Positions 8,169-16,996 of a stretch of 64,000 bases of DNA are shown here, in pieces. Position numbers and translations under genes: made by a program. The notes below the pieces were generated by a model, which was given only the letters and a program-made list of their open reading frames with translations, had not been told where the DNA came from and ran no database searches. This stretch comes from Pseudanabaena minima. Its GTDB lineage: Bacteria; Cyanobacteriota; Cyanobacteriia; Pseudanabaenales; Pseudanabaenaceae. The stretch lies in assembly GCF_051131155.1 (NCBI RefSeq), contig NZ_CP159508.1, forward strand, positions 372,001 through 436,000. The letters are read 5' to 3'. Within the stretch, counting starts at the first letter, position 1, and each line of letters begins with the position of its first letter.

Positions 8169-8225
8169 ACCAAACCGAAAAGAGAGTGGCGGCGCTTTAC
8201 GCCGCCACTCTCTTTTTGGTTTGGT
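8169..8225. terminator. Palindrome ending on a stop codon
   Basis: 25-bp arms (8169-8193 and 8201-8225) with one mismatch; inner part GAGAGTGGCGGC. The right arm reaches the stop codon of the minus-strand gene 8225-9352, so it is a likely terminator. Same GTGGCGGC family as 13780 and 15494. Confidence 0.75.
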
Positions 8226-9352
8226 TAAAACTTTTGACCAACAAATATAGTTTTAGTTTCCTTACCACGTTTGAGGATGATCTCTTGCTGACTAACGCGC
8301 GATAAAACCCAGCCTGTATTATTAATTGCTTTGCCTAACCCGATGGATTGCACAGAGCCATTGATATCAATCATGGCTGTAGAGCGATCGCCCAAATCCA
8401 GTATTCCAATTAATGTATACGATGGTGCAGGTGCAGCAGCAACTGGACGAGATACCGCCGCCGTATTTGATTTTGTAGCGCTTGCGGGGTTAGAAACATC
8501 GATGGAGTTGTTGGCTGTGACAGGTGGTAAGGCAAGAGGTGATGGAGCATTACCACTATTGCTTAAAGCTGGTGGTTGATATACAGGCACATACATGGGT
8601 TGTTGCATACCATTAGCAAAAGGATTATTTGCGCCAACGGGTAAAGGCATATTGCTAACTAGTGGTGCAGTCATCAGCGGAATACTGTTACTGATATTGT
8701 TGGGATTAGTGGCGATCGCCCGATTTTTATCTGCTACTTCCGATAACATCCGTTTAATTTCTTCACCAAAAGATTTGTTGGCAGCAGTATCTTTAGATGA
8801 AACTTGAGCAACAGTAACTGATTGGCGACCCAGCCAAATTCCATGATTAATTGTCCACATGACTGCGGCAATCAAGGCTGAGCTGCAAGCAAACACCAGT
8901 AACAGCCGATCAAGTAGGTTGTATTTTGGAGCTACTGGTTCAGGTGGTATCGGTGGAAGGTTGCTAGTCGGTTCTGGATTCCGCATGATGTAGGGTTGAA
9001 TCCAGAGGACATCCTGTTTAGAGATGGGTGGTAAGGCAATATCAGCGACATTAAGTTTGGTAATGCTAACGGTATCTTTTGAAGTTGACATCTCTTTTTC
9101 GGAGGCATCAATTTTGGAAATGGCTACTATGTCTGAGCTTGAAGAGTTTACAGAAGCATAAGGGGCTGATGATTTACTTTGTTTGGTTTGTGAATTTTTT
9201 GACCTAAGCGATCGCTGCTTAGCATAATCGACATGGAGTGTGGATTCGACATCTCCAAATAGATCGTCCATTAAGTTATCAACGTTGTCTGTATAAGCAT
9301 CAACGTCTTGAGTTACATAAAACTGGTTTTTATTATCTGTATTTTGCATCAT
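8225..9352 (-). CDS. Single-pass membrane protein with GspC/PilP-like C-terminal domain
   Basis: A 375-residue protein. An acidic, Ser-rich N-terminal ~140 residues are followed by one membrane segment at about 145-172 (LLLVFACSSALIAAVMW), a Pro/Asn-rich linker, and a C-terminal ~65-residue domain (YTLIGILDLGDRSTAMIDIN ... ILKRGKETKTIFVGQ). The C-terminal pattern resembles the small beta domain of GspC/PilP-type proteins of type II secretion and type IV pili. That link is a guess from pattern; no pilus genes are nearby. Confidence 0.55.
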   Translation of the reverse strand: MMQNTDNKNQFYVTQDVDAYTDNVDNLMDDLFGDVESTLHVDYAKQRSLRSKNSQTKQSKSSAPYASVNSSSSDIVAISKIDASEKEMSTSKDTVSITKLNVADIALPPISKQDVLWIQPYIMRNPEPTSNLPPIPPEPVAPKYNLLDRLLLVFACSSALIAAVMWTINHGIWLGRQSVTVAQVSSKDTAANKSFGEEIKRMLSEVADKNRAIATNPNNISNSIPLMTAPLVSNMPLPVGANNPFANGMQQPMYVPVYQPPALSNSGNAPSPLALPPVTANNSIDVSNPASATKSNTAAVSRPVAAAPAPSYTLIGILDLGDRSTAMIDINGSVQSIGLGKAINNTGWVLSRVSQQEIILKRGKETKTIFVGQKF

Positions 9353-9539
9353 ATGCCGATCCTATTCACTCCATGAGCCTTACACATTTGGGAGTACCCA
9401 AAATTGTGCTTTTTTACCGCTATCTTAGCCAAATCACAATACTCTAAACTTGTCTCAGCACAAATAAGAAAAAATAATACTGGTAAGTGATACCACAAAT
9501 TGTCTCTAAGCGCCACAAATTCATACTAGATTTCGCAAA

Positions 9540-9674
9540 TCTTTAAGCCAAAAAGAAAAAGGACGCAATGCGTCCTTTTTCTTTTTGGCTTAAAGATTGA
9601 TGGCGACGCTTTGCGCCGCACAAAATGAAAACCGAAGAATAAAAGGGCTGCTCAAAGCGCAGCCCTTTTATTCT
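9540..9674. repeat. Two palindromes in a 320-base gene gap
   Basis: The gap 9353-9672 holds two perfect palindromes. 9540-9596 has 28-bp arms (TCTTTAAGCC...GGACGCA); 9636-9674 has 16-bp arms (AGAATAAAAGGGCTGC). The second covers the stop codon of the DUF1517 gene (9673) and should act as its terminator. Nothing else is recognised in the gap. Confidence 0.75.
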
Positions 9675-10653
9675 AGATTCTGACTAGATCGGGATAGATC
9701 GTCAGAACTTCATCGTTAGTGAGGGTGTATTCCTCAGACTGTGGTTCCCATAACACTTCCACAGCTAATAGGTTATCTGTAGGCACAGAGCCAACTACTG
9801 ATAGCGCCGATTGTAAATCTGCGGAAGAACGCAAAATTGGTAATTTACTTAGAGTTTCACCAGCCACAGCAAGTAAAAGCGTCACCACGATATATTCGCT
9901 AGGATCTTCGAGACTGATGCTGCCTTCGCTGGGCAATGTTGCCGCAGTTTTGCCTTGCAGTACCCGACCACCGACATTGCTCAAGACTTCAGCATTGAGT
10001 TTGCTGCGCTCAGACATCACCAAACTATTAAATTTTTGTTCAGCAAGGGCAAACTTGGTATTTTCGTTAGCGCTACTTACATAAACCCAATACTCAGGAT
10101 GACGCATCAGAGCGATCGCTGTTTCGCGGGTGACGGTAGCTAAACCTTCTGATGTTGAGGTGTCCGACTCTAGCGCGAGACGGGTTAATTCTTGTTGCAG
10201 CGATCGCGCGGAGGAGAGTAGACCCACTTGGATTTTAGCAACACTAACTTTGCTACCCATGCCAGTAATGCCTTCGCCATTACCATTGCCGCGAAATGCT
10301 TGCATAATTGCACCTGCGACAATTACCAGCAACAGGATCGTAAACAGTCCGCCGCCGCCACCACCAAAAAACATGGGTAGGAAGAAAAATCCACCACCAC
10401 CACTATTGTTGTAATAACTGCTACCGCTATATCCTGAATTGGACGGAGCAGAACGACTGGGGGCAGATTTGAATGAGCTACCACCAATGCGACCACCTGA
10501 ACGTTTGGCAAAAGCCTCATGGGCATTACCAAAGATAGTCATCGCCACTAGTGAAATGGCTACTAGAGATCGCGTCCAGGCTTTGACGTGAGTTTTAACT
10601 TTTTTCATAAATTCGGGGCTAAAAAACTTCATAGGTAAAAGGCTATTGCTCAA
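9673..10653 (-). CDS. DUF1517 family membrane protein
   Basis: A 326-residue protein. After a basic N-terminus and a hydrophobic signal-like segment (SLVAISLVAMTIFGNAHEAFA), it has a Gly/Ser-rich stretch (SGGRIGGSSF, repeated Gly runs) and a membrane segment (LFTILLLVIVAGAIMQAF). The C-terminal domain contains KIQVGLLSSARSLQQELTRL and HPEYWVYVSS. This is the DUF1517 layout shared by cyanobacteria and plastids; function unknown. Several in-frame Met codons lie at the start; residue 16 is a plausible true start just before the signal segment. It is 48 bases downstream of gshB and may be co-transcribed. Confidence 0.85.
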   Translation of the reverse strand: MSNSLLPMKFFSPEFMKKVKTHVKAWTRSLVAISLVAMTIFGNAHEAFAKRSGGRIGGSSFKSAPSRSAPSNSGYSGSSYYNNSGGGGFFFLPMFFGGGGGGLFTILLLVIVAGAIMQAFRGNGNGEGITGMGSKVSVAKIQVGLLSSARSLQQELTRLALESDTSTSEGLATVTRETAIALMRHPEYWVYVSSANENTKFALAEQKFNSLVMSERSKLNAEVLSNVGGRVLQGKTAATLPSEGSISLEDPSEYIVVTLLLAVAGETLSKLPILRSSADLQSALSVVGSVPTDNLLAVEVLWEPQSEEYTLTNDEVLTIYPDLVRI

Positions 10654-10701
10654 AGAATTGCTATAGATGTTCTAGATCAATTCTAACCTAGCCAAGATCT
10701 G

Positions 10702-11682
10702 CTACATGGATTGGTCAGCACCTGCGGCAGTTGCTAACCAATCCATTACCCGATCGCCTAGTGATACGCCATCAAGGCGATCAATTTCGCGCACACCTGT
10801 GGGGCTAGTGACATTGACTTCAGTTAGGTAGCCGCCGATAACATCGATACCCACAAACATTAAGCCATCACGCTTTAGGGTTGGTGCAAGTTGAATGCAT
10901 ATTTCCCGTTCGCGATCGGTAATATTGACCTGAACAGCACTGCCACCTGCTGCCATATTGCCACGAAATTCTCCTGTTTGGGGAACGCGATTAACTGCGC
11001 CAATTGGTGCTCCATCTAGCAAAATAATCCGCTTGTCACCCTTTTGTGCGTCGGGTAGATATTCCTGCACCATTACGGGAGTTTTGCCAATATTAGTGCT
11101 GATTTCGATGAGGGAGTTGATATTGCGATCGCCTACTTCCAAAAACAAAATCCCCTCGCCACCCTTGCCGCCCAGTGGTTTCATAACTGCCTTGCCCTCA
11201 GCCGCTACAAATTCGCGAATTGTCCCTTTATCAGCCGTCACAATTGTTTTGGGAATTGCTTTGGTAAATTGTAGTGCGTACATTTTCTCGTTAGCAGCAC
11301 GAATGCCTTGGGGAGAGTTAAGAACTCTCGTTTTGCTAGCATCCACATAGTCGAGAATATAGGTGGCATAGAGATATTCTGTGGTGACGGGTGGATCGGG
11401 ACGCATCCACACAAATTGCATAGCTTCTAATGGTTGAAATTTTCCCTCGGCAACTTCATACCAAGGATTTGGGACTTGCCACTTACCATTAACTAGTGGC
11501 ACAGGATGAATTTTAGTAGGTTGTAAAAAAGCCCAAGCCTTGCCATCTTTGACACTGAGCGTATTCATATTAGTGATAAATACTTCATATCCCTTACGAC
11601 AAGCTGCTTCCATCAGGGCTACACTGGTGTCATGGGCGGGATCGAGTTTCGCGATCGGATCAATAATAAAGGCAAGTTTCAT
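10702..11682 (-). CDS. gshB: Glutathione synthetase
   Basis: A 326-residue ATP-grasp enzyme joining gamma-glutamylcysteine and glycine to make glutathione. It shows the family start MKLAFIIDPIAKLDP, the glycine-rich loop KPLGGKGGEGI, MVQEYLPDAQKGDKRI, and the C-terminal NVTSPTGVREIDRLDGV. Length is normal for bacterial GshB. A GST gene at 56193 is a possible user of the product. Confidence 0.95.
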   Translation of the reverse strand: MKLAFIIDPIAKLDPAHDTSVALMEAACRKGYEVFITNMNTLSVKDGKAWAFLQPTKIHPVPLVNGKWQVPNPWYEVAEGKFQPLEAMQFVWMRPDPPVTTEYLYATYILDYVDASKTRVLNSPQGIRAANEKMYALQFTKAIPKTIVTADKGTIREFVAAEGKAVMKPLGGKGGEGILFLEVGDRNINSLIEISTNIGKTPVMVQEYLPDAQKGDKRIILLDGAPIGAVNRVPQTGEFRGNMAAGGSAVQVNITDREREICIQLAPTLKRDGLMFVGIDVIGGYLTEVNVTSPTGVREIDRLDGVSLGDRVMDWLATAAGADQSM

Positions 11683-11736
11683 GGGATTTTATTGATTTTT
11701 AGAGCTTTTAACACTCAATCTATCAGTTTTATAATC

Positions 11737-11856
11737 AAAACCCAAAAGATAAGTGATGGTGCTTCGCGCCATCACTTATCTTTTGGTTTTTGCACTCACA
11801 ACCAAGAAATTTTTTAAAAGTGTTGCGAAGCAACACTTTTAAAAAATTTCTTGGTT
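11737..11856. repeat. Two adjacent palindromes
   Basis: 11737-11790 is an AAAACCCAAAAGAT... hairpin with a GTGATGG inner arm and TTC loop (imperfect outer arm). 11800-11856 has 27-bp perfect arms (AACCAAGAAATTTTTTAAAA then GTGTTGC, loop GAA). They lie between gshB (reading away) and the 3' end of the 101-residue gene. The second belongs to the TTTTAAAAGTGTTGC family seen also at 19301, 32368, 48826 and 55969. Confidence 0.8.
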
Positions 11857-11862
11857 TGGGTT

Positions 11863-12168
11863 CTATTCATCAATAGTAACTGTGGAAACTAGCCGTAATA
11901 ATTGGGGGATTTCATCGGTTTCAGGTGCAAATTCCAACTGAGTTTCACGGGTAGGCAAATATCCTGACTCTGCAAAAGAGATTAACATTCTCTGCAACGC
12001 AATCCAGACTTCCGATTCAAATTCCCAGTCATAGCGCGAGTTTGCCCGACCTGCGATCGATCTCAAAGCCCAAAAGTAACTATTACGGACGATAGAACCT
12101 TGTTTGTTATACTTTGGTACATCATCTCGATGAATAAATAGAACTTCGTTCTCAATCTTAACTCGCAT
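11863..12168 (-). CDS. Hypothetical protein, 101 residues
   Basis: Starts MRVKIENEVLFIHRDDVPKY and contains NSYFWALRSIAGRANSRYDWE; acidic C-terminus. No known motif, signal peptide or membrane segment is visible. It starts 21 bases after the stop of the DUF2252 gene on the same strand, so the two probably share a transcript. Not recognised. Confidence 0.6.
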   Translation of the reverse strand: MRVKIENEVLFIHRDDVPKYNKQGSIVRNSYFWALRSIAGRANSRYDWEFESEVWIALQRMLISFAESGYLPTRETQLEFAPETDEIPQLLRLVSTVTIDE

Positions 12169-12189
12169 ACTCTAGACTTGCCTAAACGT

Positions 12190-13401
12190 TTATTTGCAAA
12201 ATTCTTTCCAGTCTTGATGTACTTGCTGACTATAGGTCTTAGCGTATTCCATTAGTTCTGTTTTCCACTTTGTTTTGCTTGCAAAATCAATTAACTGATC
12301 AGCGATCGCAGAGCCTTGTCGTCCACTAGTTCGCAAATGTGACCAAGCCACAATCTGCCCTAGCGATCGCATTAATTGCTCAGATTTTGACAACTTGTCA
12401 TCCCATTTCTCAATCTTCAAATGATCAGTGGGACTTTGTGTAGACTGAAGTTCTCGCAATACAAATGCATCTTTACCAATAGTTACAGAATGCAAAAAAG
12501 CAGTTGGCATAGCCTGAAATCGCTTCTGAATGGAAACAATGCGATCGGCTTCATTTTGCCATTTTGGTTGTTCCCAAATAACATAGGGATTTAGAGAAGA
12601 AGGAAGAGATTTTTTAAGATCGAGTAGATAATTGCCATCGGGTGAGCCTTTACCTTCTACCAGTAAAACATAGCGCTCAATCCCCAAACTTCCTTTGCCT
12701 GCAATACGTTGAGCAACATCTAATAATTTGAAAAATTGAGGATTAGGTTGTTGAGATGCAAAGGATTCTATAAACTTGGTTACCTTCTTCCTTTGTTGTT
12801 CAGAAATTGGCTTTGCTTTTTTGTTGTCAATTTTTAGCGATCGCCTTTGTTTATCTTTATCTAAAACTGTACGCTCATCAAGGAGTTCCTTGCGCTGGAC
12901 TTGAGTCTTGCGAGAAAGCATCGCTTCAATTACTGAAGGAGCCATATCTGCACTCATCCAATAGGCTTTGCCCTCAGCGATCGCCTGAGTATAGGCATTG
13001 AGGAACTGATAACCGAGGCTTTCCGCAACTGAAGGCTTAACAGTAAAGGTTTCGGAAGCCACAAAAATACTGGTTAATAACCGCACAATTTCCCAAGTAC
13101 ATGGAGCTAGTACAGCTTCATCAAAATCATTGACATCAAAATAAACTTGGCGATTATCCGCTTTGTAATTGCCAAAATTCTCAACATGGAGATCGCCACA
13201 AACCCAGACCAGAGGAGCTTTTTTTAACCAAGATTTAATTGGCAAGTCTTCATAAAACAGATGACAGGTAGCTCGAAAAAAGACAAAGGGATTTTCTTTG
13301 TCTGCACGCATTGCCGCATATTTGTTTTTGAGTAGTTCAGGATCTCGTGGTTGACTGAGATTAAAACGCTGAATGCGATCGCGAATATTTCGACTTGCCA
13401 T
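12190..13401 (-). CDS. DUF2252 family protein (kinase-like fold)
   Basis: About 403 residues. The DUF2252 hallmarks are clear: VCGDLHVENFG near residue 70, then YFDVNDFDEAVLAP, and later GIERYVLLVEGKG and a C-terminal RTSGRQGSAIADQLIDF. These proteins resemble aminoglycoside-phosphotransferase-type kinases, but no substrate is known. ATG at 13401 (MASRNIRDR) is chosen because GGGGA lies 5 bases upstream; an upstream in-frame ATG (13407) and TTG (13413) are possible. Confidence 0.85.
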   Translation of the reverse strand: MASRNIRDRIQRFNLSQPRDPELLKNKYAAMRADKENPFVFFRATCHLFYEDLPIKSWLKKAPLVWVCGDLHVENFGNYKADNRQVYFDVNDFDEAVLAPCTWEIVRLLTSIFVASETFTVKPSVAESLGYQFLNAYTQAIAEGKAYWMSADMAPSVIEAMLSRKTQVQRKELLDERTVLDKDKQRRSLKIDNKKAKPISEQQRKKVTKFIESFASQQPNPQFFKLLDVAQRIAGKGSLGIERYVLLVEGKGSPDGNYLLDLKKSLPSSLNPYVIWEQPKWQNEADRIVSIQKRFQAMPTAFLHSVTIGKDAFVLRELQSTQSPTDHLKIEKWDDKLSKSEQLMRSLGQIVAWSHLRTSGRQGSAIADQLIDFASKTKWKTELMEYAKTYSQQVHQDWKEFCK

Positions 13402-13522
13402 AAACATCCCCAAATTAATGTAGTCAACACTTCAGGTTGACTACATTAATTAAACCCCAGTTTGGGTTAATTTCAAACTGGCTCCTAGAAAGGTTTCACA
13501 GCGCGAACTCTTTATAAGACCC

Positions 13523-13561
13523 AAAAAGTAAAAGCCTCGCTTTGCGAGGCTTTTACTTTTT
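13523..13561. repeat. Palindrome, 18-bp perfect arms
   Basis: AAAAAGTAAAAGCCTCGC, loop TTT, and its exact complement. It abuts the left end of the MITE at 13562 without a gap. The TAAAAGCCTCGC arm recurs at 30538 and 60532. The bases just before it (13490-13510, GAAAGGTTTCACAGCGCGAA) are a decayed version of the second hairpin of the 30590 composite. Confidence 0.8.
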
Positions 13562-13725
13562 ACTGATGTTACGTGGAACTCAGATGATGAATCTCTTGTT
13601 GCTAGCACGACAGGGCAACCACGGGGGGATTGCCCCTACTCTAATAATTTAGATTTTTGTAGGGGGGGCTCCGTGCCAGCCCTATACTTAGATGATCGTA
13701 GGAATTCTATCCACGTAACATCAGT
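13562..13725. mobile_element. MITE-like element, copy 1
   Basis: 164 bases bounded by perfect 16-bp terminal inverted repeats (ACTGATGTTACGTGGA and its complement). The interior has GGGCAACCACGGGGGGATTG and a second G-run that can fold. It has no ORF. A second copy in opposite orientation lies at 39904-40069, matching along its whole length apart from scattered changes. Too short to encode a transposase, so it would be moved in trans. Confidence 0.82.
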
Positions 13726-13750
13726 TTTTAGATTTTAAATTTTTGGAGCT

Positions 13751-13866
13751 TATAGCAATGTAAATTTTGCTTAGGACATAAAACCCAAAAGATGAGTGGC
13801 GGCACGAAGCGCCGCCACTCATCTTTTGGGTTTTGATTTGTCCTAGCTATCTCTTGCACTGCTATA
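13751..13866. repeat. Nested palindromic element (about 116 bp)
   Basis: Outer arms TATAGCAATG.../...CACTGCTATA, middle arms with TAGGACA/TGTCCTA, and inner arms 13780-13803 and 13811-13834 (24 bp, perfect: AAAACCCAAAAGATGAGTGG plus CGGC). The same outer, middle and inner modules recur at 29136-29234. It fills the gap before the 13880 stop codon. Confidence 0.85.
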
Positions 13867-13879
13867 TTCTGTAATCACG

Positions 13880-15202
13880 TTAATTTACTTTACTAAGCCC
13901 TGTGTAAACATTTTCATTTACTAATCCCAGCCAAGGATCACTAGCAGGGGTGAGAAATAGCTCATCGTATACTCGACGATTAAGCGCGGTTAAAGTAGCA
14001 GTATCACTATTTAGAAACTCACCATTGGCAAACCAATTATGAATCTGTGCGTGAAATACATACTCATTGCGAACAGTATCCTGCGTGATCGCCCGTTCAA
14101 AACTATTCACAACTGTGGACATAGAGGCACTTGGGGATAGTTTACGCTGCATAACATTCAGACTACCTTGATCGAGATAGACACGATTCTGATAAAGCCT
14201 TGCTAATCTAGCCCAATTGACATCACTAAGCTTGGCAAATGGGGAAGGCGGTGTAACTTCAGCTAGAGGCTCACCAGTAGTACGGCTTAATGTAGGCAAT
14301 TCAACCATCATCTTTCCCACGGTTAAACGGCTTGCCAGCATTGCACTAGCTTTGGGATCGGTAACAGCCAATGGCAATAATGGTTGGGGCGGTAAACGCA
14401 AACGGGTGAGATCTGAGCGCCAATTTTTTTCTAACTTAGCGTAGCGATCGCGATGATATTTAACCAAAACTTCACGTCTCAGGCTTAAATCACCATTAAG
14501 ATTGTTAACTGAGTTTGCGACTCTCTCTGCATCCTTGAGATTTTCGATAAAGGCTTGGGGACTATATAGCCCTGGAATCGCATCAACTGGACGACCTTCA
14601 CTGTCCAGAACATAGTGAATGCTATTGCCAGTGAGAGTTTGTTCTAGCTTACGACCATCCCCAAAATCAATCGTTACCTTCGGCACAGGACGCTCTGATT
14701 GCCAGTGCAAAATAAAGCGATCGCGCAGCAGTTGTGACACCGCCGCATTAGGATAAAGCGCTGTGCGGAAAAATCGACTATTAGCACAACTCAATTCGTC
14801 ATTAAGATTGCCCAACAAGCGTAAAGACAAAATCGGCTTACCCGTTTCTTTTGATGCAGTCTTAGCCGCTTCTAAATCTTTGTACCAATACAACTTTGAG
14901 GCATCACAGTCCTTCTGCTGGCAAATTGCGTCTAAAGTTGCTCGTAATTGCGGATTATTCGGCAAATCCTTTTGATAGGCTTTCCAAAATGCATCCACAC
15001 CCTCGTTTTTAAATTCGCGTAACCTCGCGATCGCCTGTTGGGATGTTACTTGGTCTTTGGAAGCCGCTTGCTGCACAAGGCTGTCTAAACTCGGCTGCTC
15101 TGAGGCTCTAGCTGCCTGTGGTGAAGAGATGGCAGAAAAGGCGATCGCGCCCAAGCTCAGCAAAGTGAAACATGAATTAGCCAGCGTTGTCTTGACAAGC
15201 AT
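13880..15202 (-). CDS. Secreted hypothetical protein with thioredoxin-like region
   Basis: A 440-residue protein with an N-terminal signal peptide (FTLLSLGAIAFSAISSPQAARA). Residues about 110-190 (KTASKETGKPILSLRLLGNL ... CANSRFFRTALYPNAAVSQL) resemble the thioredoxin-like fold of DUF255-type proteins, but no CxxC is visible. The C-terminal half has no recognisable motif. Likely exported to periplasm or lumen. Function unknown. Confidence 0.65.
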   Translation of the reverse strand: MLVKTTLANSCFTLLSLGAIAFSAISSPQAARASEQPSLDSLVQQAASKDQVTSQQAIARLREFKNEGVDAFWKAYQKDLPNNPQLRATLDAICQQKDCDASKLYWYKDLEAAKTASKETGKPILSLRLLGNLNDELSCANSRFFRTALYPNAAVSQLLRDRFILHWQSERPVPKVTIDFGDGRKLEQTLTGNSIHYVLDSEGRPVDAIPGLYSPQAFIENLKDAERVANSVNNLNGDLSLRREVLVKYHRDRYAKLEKNWRSDLTRLRLPPQPLLPLAVTDPKASAMLASRLTVGKMMVELPTLSRTTGEPLAEVTPPSPFAKLSDVNWARLARLYQNRVYLDQGSLNVMQRKLSPSASMSTVVNSFERAITQDTVRNEYVFHAQIHNWFANGEFLNSDTATLTALNRRVYDELFLTPASDPWLGLVNENVYTGLSKVN

Positions 15203-15265
15203 TATAAAAATCTCCCTAATCGCATAGGCTTAAATTTACCCCGACAGACGTATTTATAATTCATA

Positions 15266-15322
15266 TTGTTCCTACAAGATGTTTGATAGATCTTTGCCCC
15301 ACCAAACATTTTGTAGGAACAA
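15266..15322. repeat. Palindrome with 20-bp imperfect arms
   Basis: TTGTTCCTACAAGATGTTTG pairs with 15303-15322 with one mismatch around a 17-base loop. It lies just upstream of the secreted protein gene at 15202, on the side of its promoter, so a regulatory role is possible. Confidence 0.7.
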
Positions 15323-15345
15323 TCAAAGCTAGCGACAGCCATAAT

Positions 15346-15460
15346 ATAGCTGTCGCCAAGTGTATGAGGACATAAAACCCAAGGAGAGAATGGCGGCACT
15401 TCGCGCCGCCATTCTCTTCTTGGGTTTTGATTTTGTCCTAACACAATCGACGGTAGCTAT
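15346..15460. repeat. Nested palindromic element (about 115 bp)
   Basis: Outer ATAGCTGTCG.../...CGGTAGCTAT, middle GAGGACA/TGTCCTA, inner arms 15374-15397 and 15405-15428 (AAAACCCAAGGAGAGAATGG plus CGGC; one mismatch). A copy in opposite orientation lies at 39757-39873, and a partial one at 30646-30720. No gene is seen between 15203 and 15706. Confidence 0.85.
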
Positions 15461-15468
15461 AAAATCCA

Positions 15469-15580
15469 TAGCAAAGCAAGTTTTACTTAAACCAAAACCC
15501 CAGAAGATGAGTGGCGGTGCTTCGCGCCGCCACTCATCTTCTGGGGTTTTGTCTTGTATTAGCTAATTGTTGCTTTGCTA
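15469..15580. repeat. Nested palindromic element (about 112 bp)
   Basis: Outer arms TAGCAAAGCAA/TTGCTTTGCTA and inner arms 15494-15550 (AAAACCCCAGAAGATGAGTG, then GCGG) with a CTTCG-type loop. It directly follows the previous element, so three palindromes fill this 504-base gap upstream of glgC. Confidence 0.83.
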
Positions 15581-15706
15581 CAAAAGACATAGCAAATTAC
15601 TAAGTTTGTGTTCTTACATTACTTGCAACGATCCCCGCAAAGATAGACAATGTTTGCATTCAGAAAAAATATGCAAATAAAAAAGCCAAGATAATCCGAA
15701 GAATTT

Positions 15707-16996
15707 ATGAAAAACGTACTGGCTATCATTCTGGGCGGCGGACAGGGAAGCCGACTATATCCCCTCACTAAGACCCGTGCTAAACCCGCAGTCCCCGTAG
15801 CAGGCAAATATCGATTGATCGACATTCCTGTGAGTAACTGTATTAACTCAGGAATTGAAAAAATCTATATCCTGACGCAGTTTAACTCCGCATCACTTAA
15901 TCGACACGTCAATCAAGCCTATCGACCTGCATCCTATTCTGATGGCTTTGTGGAAATTCTTGCCGCGCAGCAGACCCCCGATAGTCCAGATTGGTTTCAA
16001 GGTACAGCCGACGCTGTTCGTCGTTATGCATGGCTTTTAGAATCTTGGGATGTCAGTGAGTATTTGATTCTATCTGGCGATCATCTGTACAATATGGACT
16101 ACGAAAAATTCGTCCGACATCACCGCGAAACTGGGGCAGATATTACCCTTTCAGTATTACCTGTTGATCAGAAAAAAGCCTCAGCCTTTGGCTTGCTTAA
16201 AACTGATAGTACTGGCAAAGTGATTAACTTCCTAGAAAAGCCTAAAGGTGAAGCTCTAGAGGGAATGCGTGTTGACACCACTAAACTCGGATTGGATCAA
16301 GCTTCCGCGATCGCGAACCCTTTCATCGCTTCAATGGGAATCTATGTATTTAACAAGCAGGCTATGTTAAAGCTCCTTAGCGAGAATCCCGAACACACAG
16401 ATTTTGGTAAAGAAATTATTCCTGATGCAATTCACAATTTGAATGTTCAGGCTTATCTCTATGAAGGATATTGGGAAGATATTGGAACCATTGAGTCTTT
16501 CTATCAAGCAAATCTGGAACTAACTCGCCATCCTGCCACTGGTTTTAATTTCTACGAAACCAAAAAGCCAATTTATACTCGCGCTCGTTATTTGCCCCCT
16601 AGCAAAGTGCATGATAGCAAAGTCAAGGATTCAATTATTGGCGAAGGATGTATCCTCAACCAGTCCACAATTACTAACTCAGTTGTTGGTATTCGGATGC
16701 ATATTGAAGCCAATTGCACAATTGAAGACACACTACTGATGGGTTGTGATTTTTATCAACCTGAAGAGGATCGCGCCTCAGATCTCGAAAACAACAAAGT
16801 GCCGATGGGCATTGGCGAAAATACGATCATTCGCCATGCAATCATTGATAAGAATGCCCGCATTGGCAAAAATGTGCAAATTATCAACAAGGATCGAGTT
16901 CAAGATGTAAATCGTGAAGAACAAGGCTATTGCATCTGTAATGGCATTGTTGTCGTTGTCAAAAATGCTGTTATCCCTGATAACACCATTATTTAA
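15707..16996 (+). CDS. glgC: Glucose-1-phosphate adenylyltransferase (ADP-glucose pyrophosphorylase)
   Basis: A 429-residue enzyme making ADP-glucose for glycogen synthesis; the control point of the pathway, in cyanobacteria activated by 3-phosphoglycerate and inhibited by phosphate. Motifs seen: ILGGGQGSRLYPLTKTRAKP nucleotide loop at the N-terminus, GTADAVRRY, SGDHLYNMDY, GYWEDIGTIESFYQANL, and a C-terminal beta-helix ending in IVVVVKNAVIPDNTII. Full length. Confidence 0.97.
   Translation: MKNVLAIILGGGQGSRLYPLTKTRAKPAVPVAGKYRLIDIPVSNCINSGIEKIYILTQFNSASLNRHVNQAYRPASYSDGFVEILAAQQTPDSPDWFQGTADAVRRYAWLLESWDVSEYLILSGDHLYNMDYEKFVRHHRETGADITLSVLPVDQKKASAFGLLKTDSTGKVINFLEKPKGEALEGMRVDTTKLGLDQASAIANPFIASMGIYVFNKQAMLKLLSENPEHTDFGKEIIPDAIHNLNVQAYLYEGYWEDIGTIESFYQANLELTRHPATGFNFYETKKPIYTRARYLPPSKVHDSKVKDSIIGEGCILNQSTITNSVVGIRMHIEANCTIEDTLLMGCDFYQPEEDRASDLENNKVPMGIGENTIIRHAIIDKNARIGKNVQIINKDRVQDVNREEQGYCICNGIVVVVKNAVIPDNTII

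Noticed and set aside
15202..15444. 80-codon minus-strand ORF upstream of the secreted protein gene
   Set aside because: Runs through a nested palindromic element; no protein-like features.
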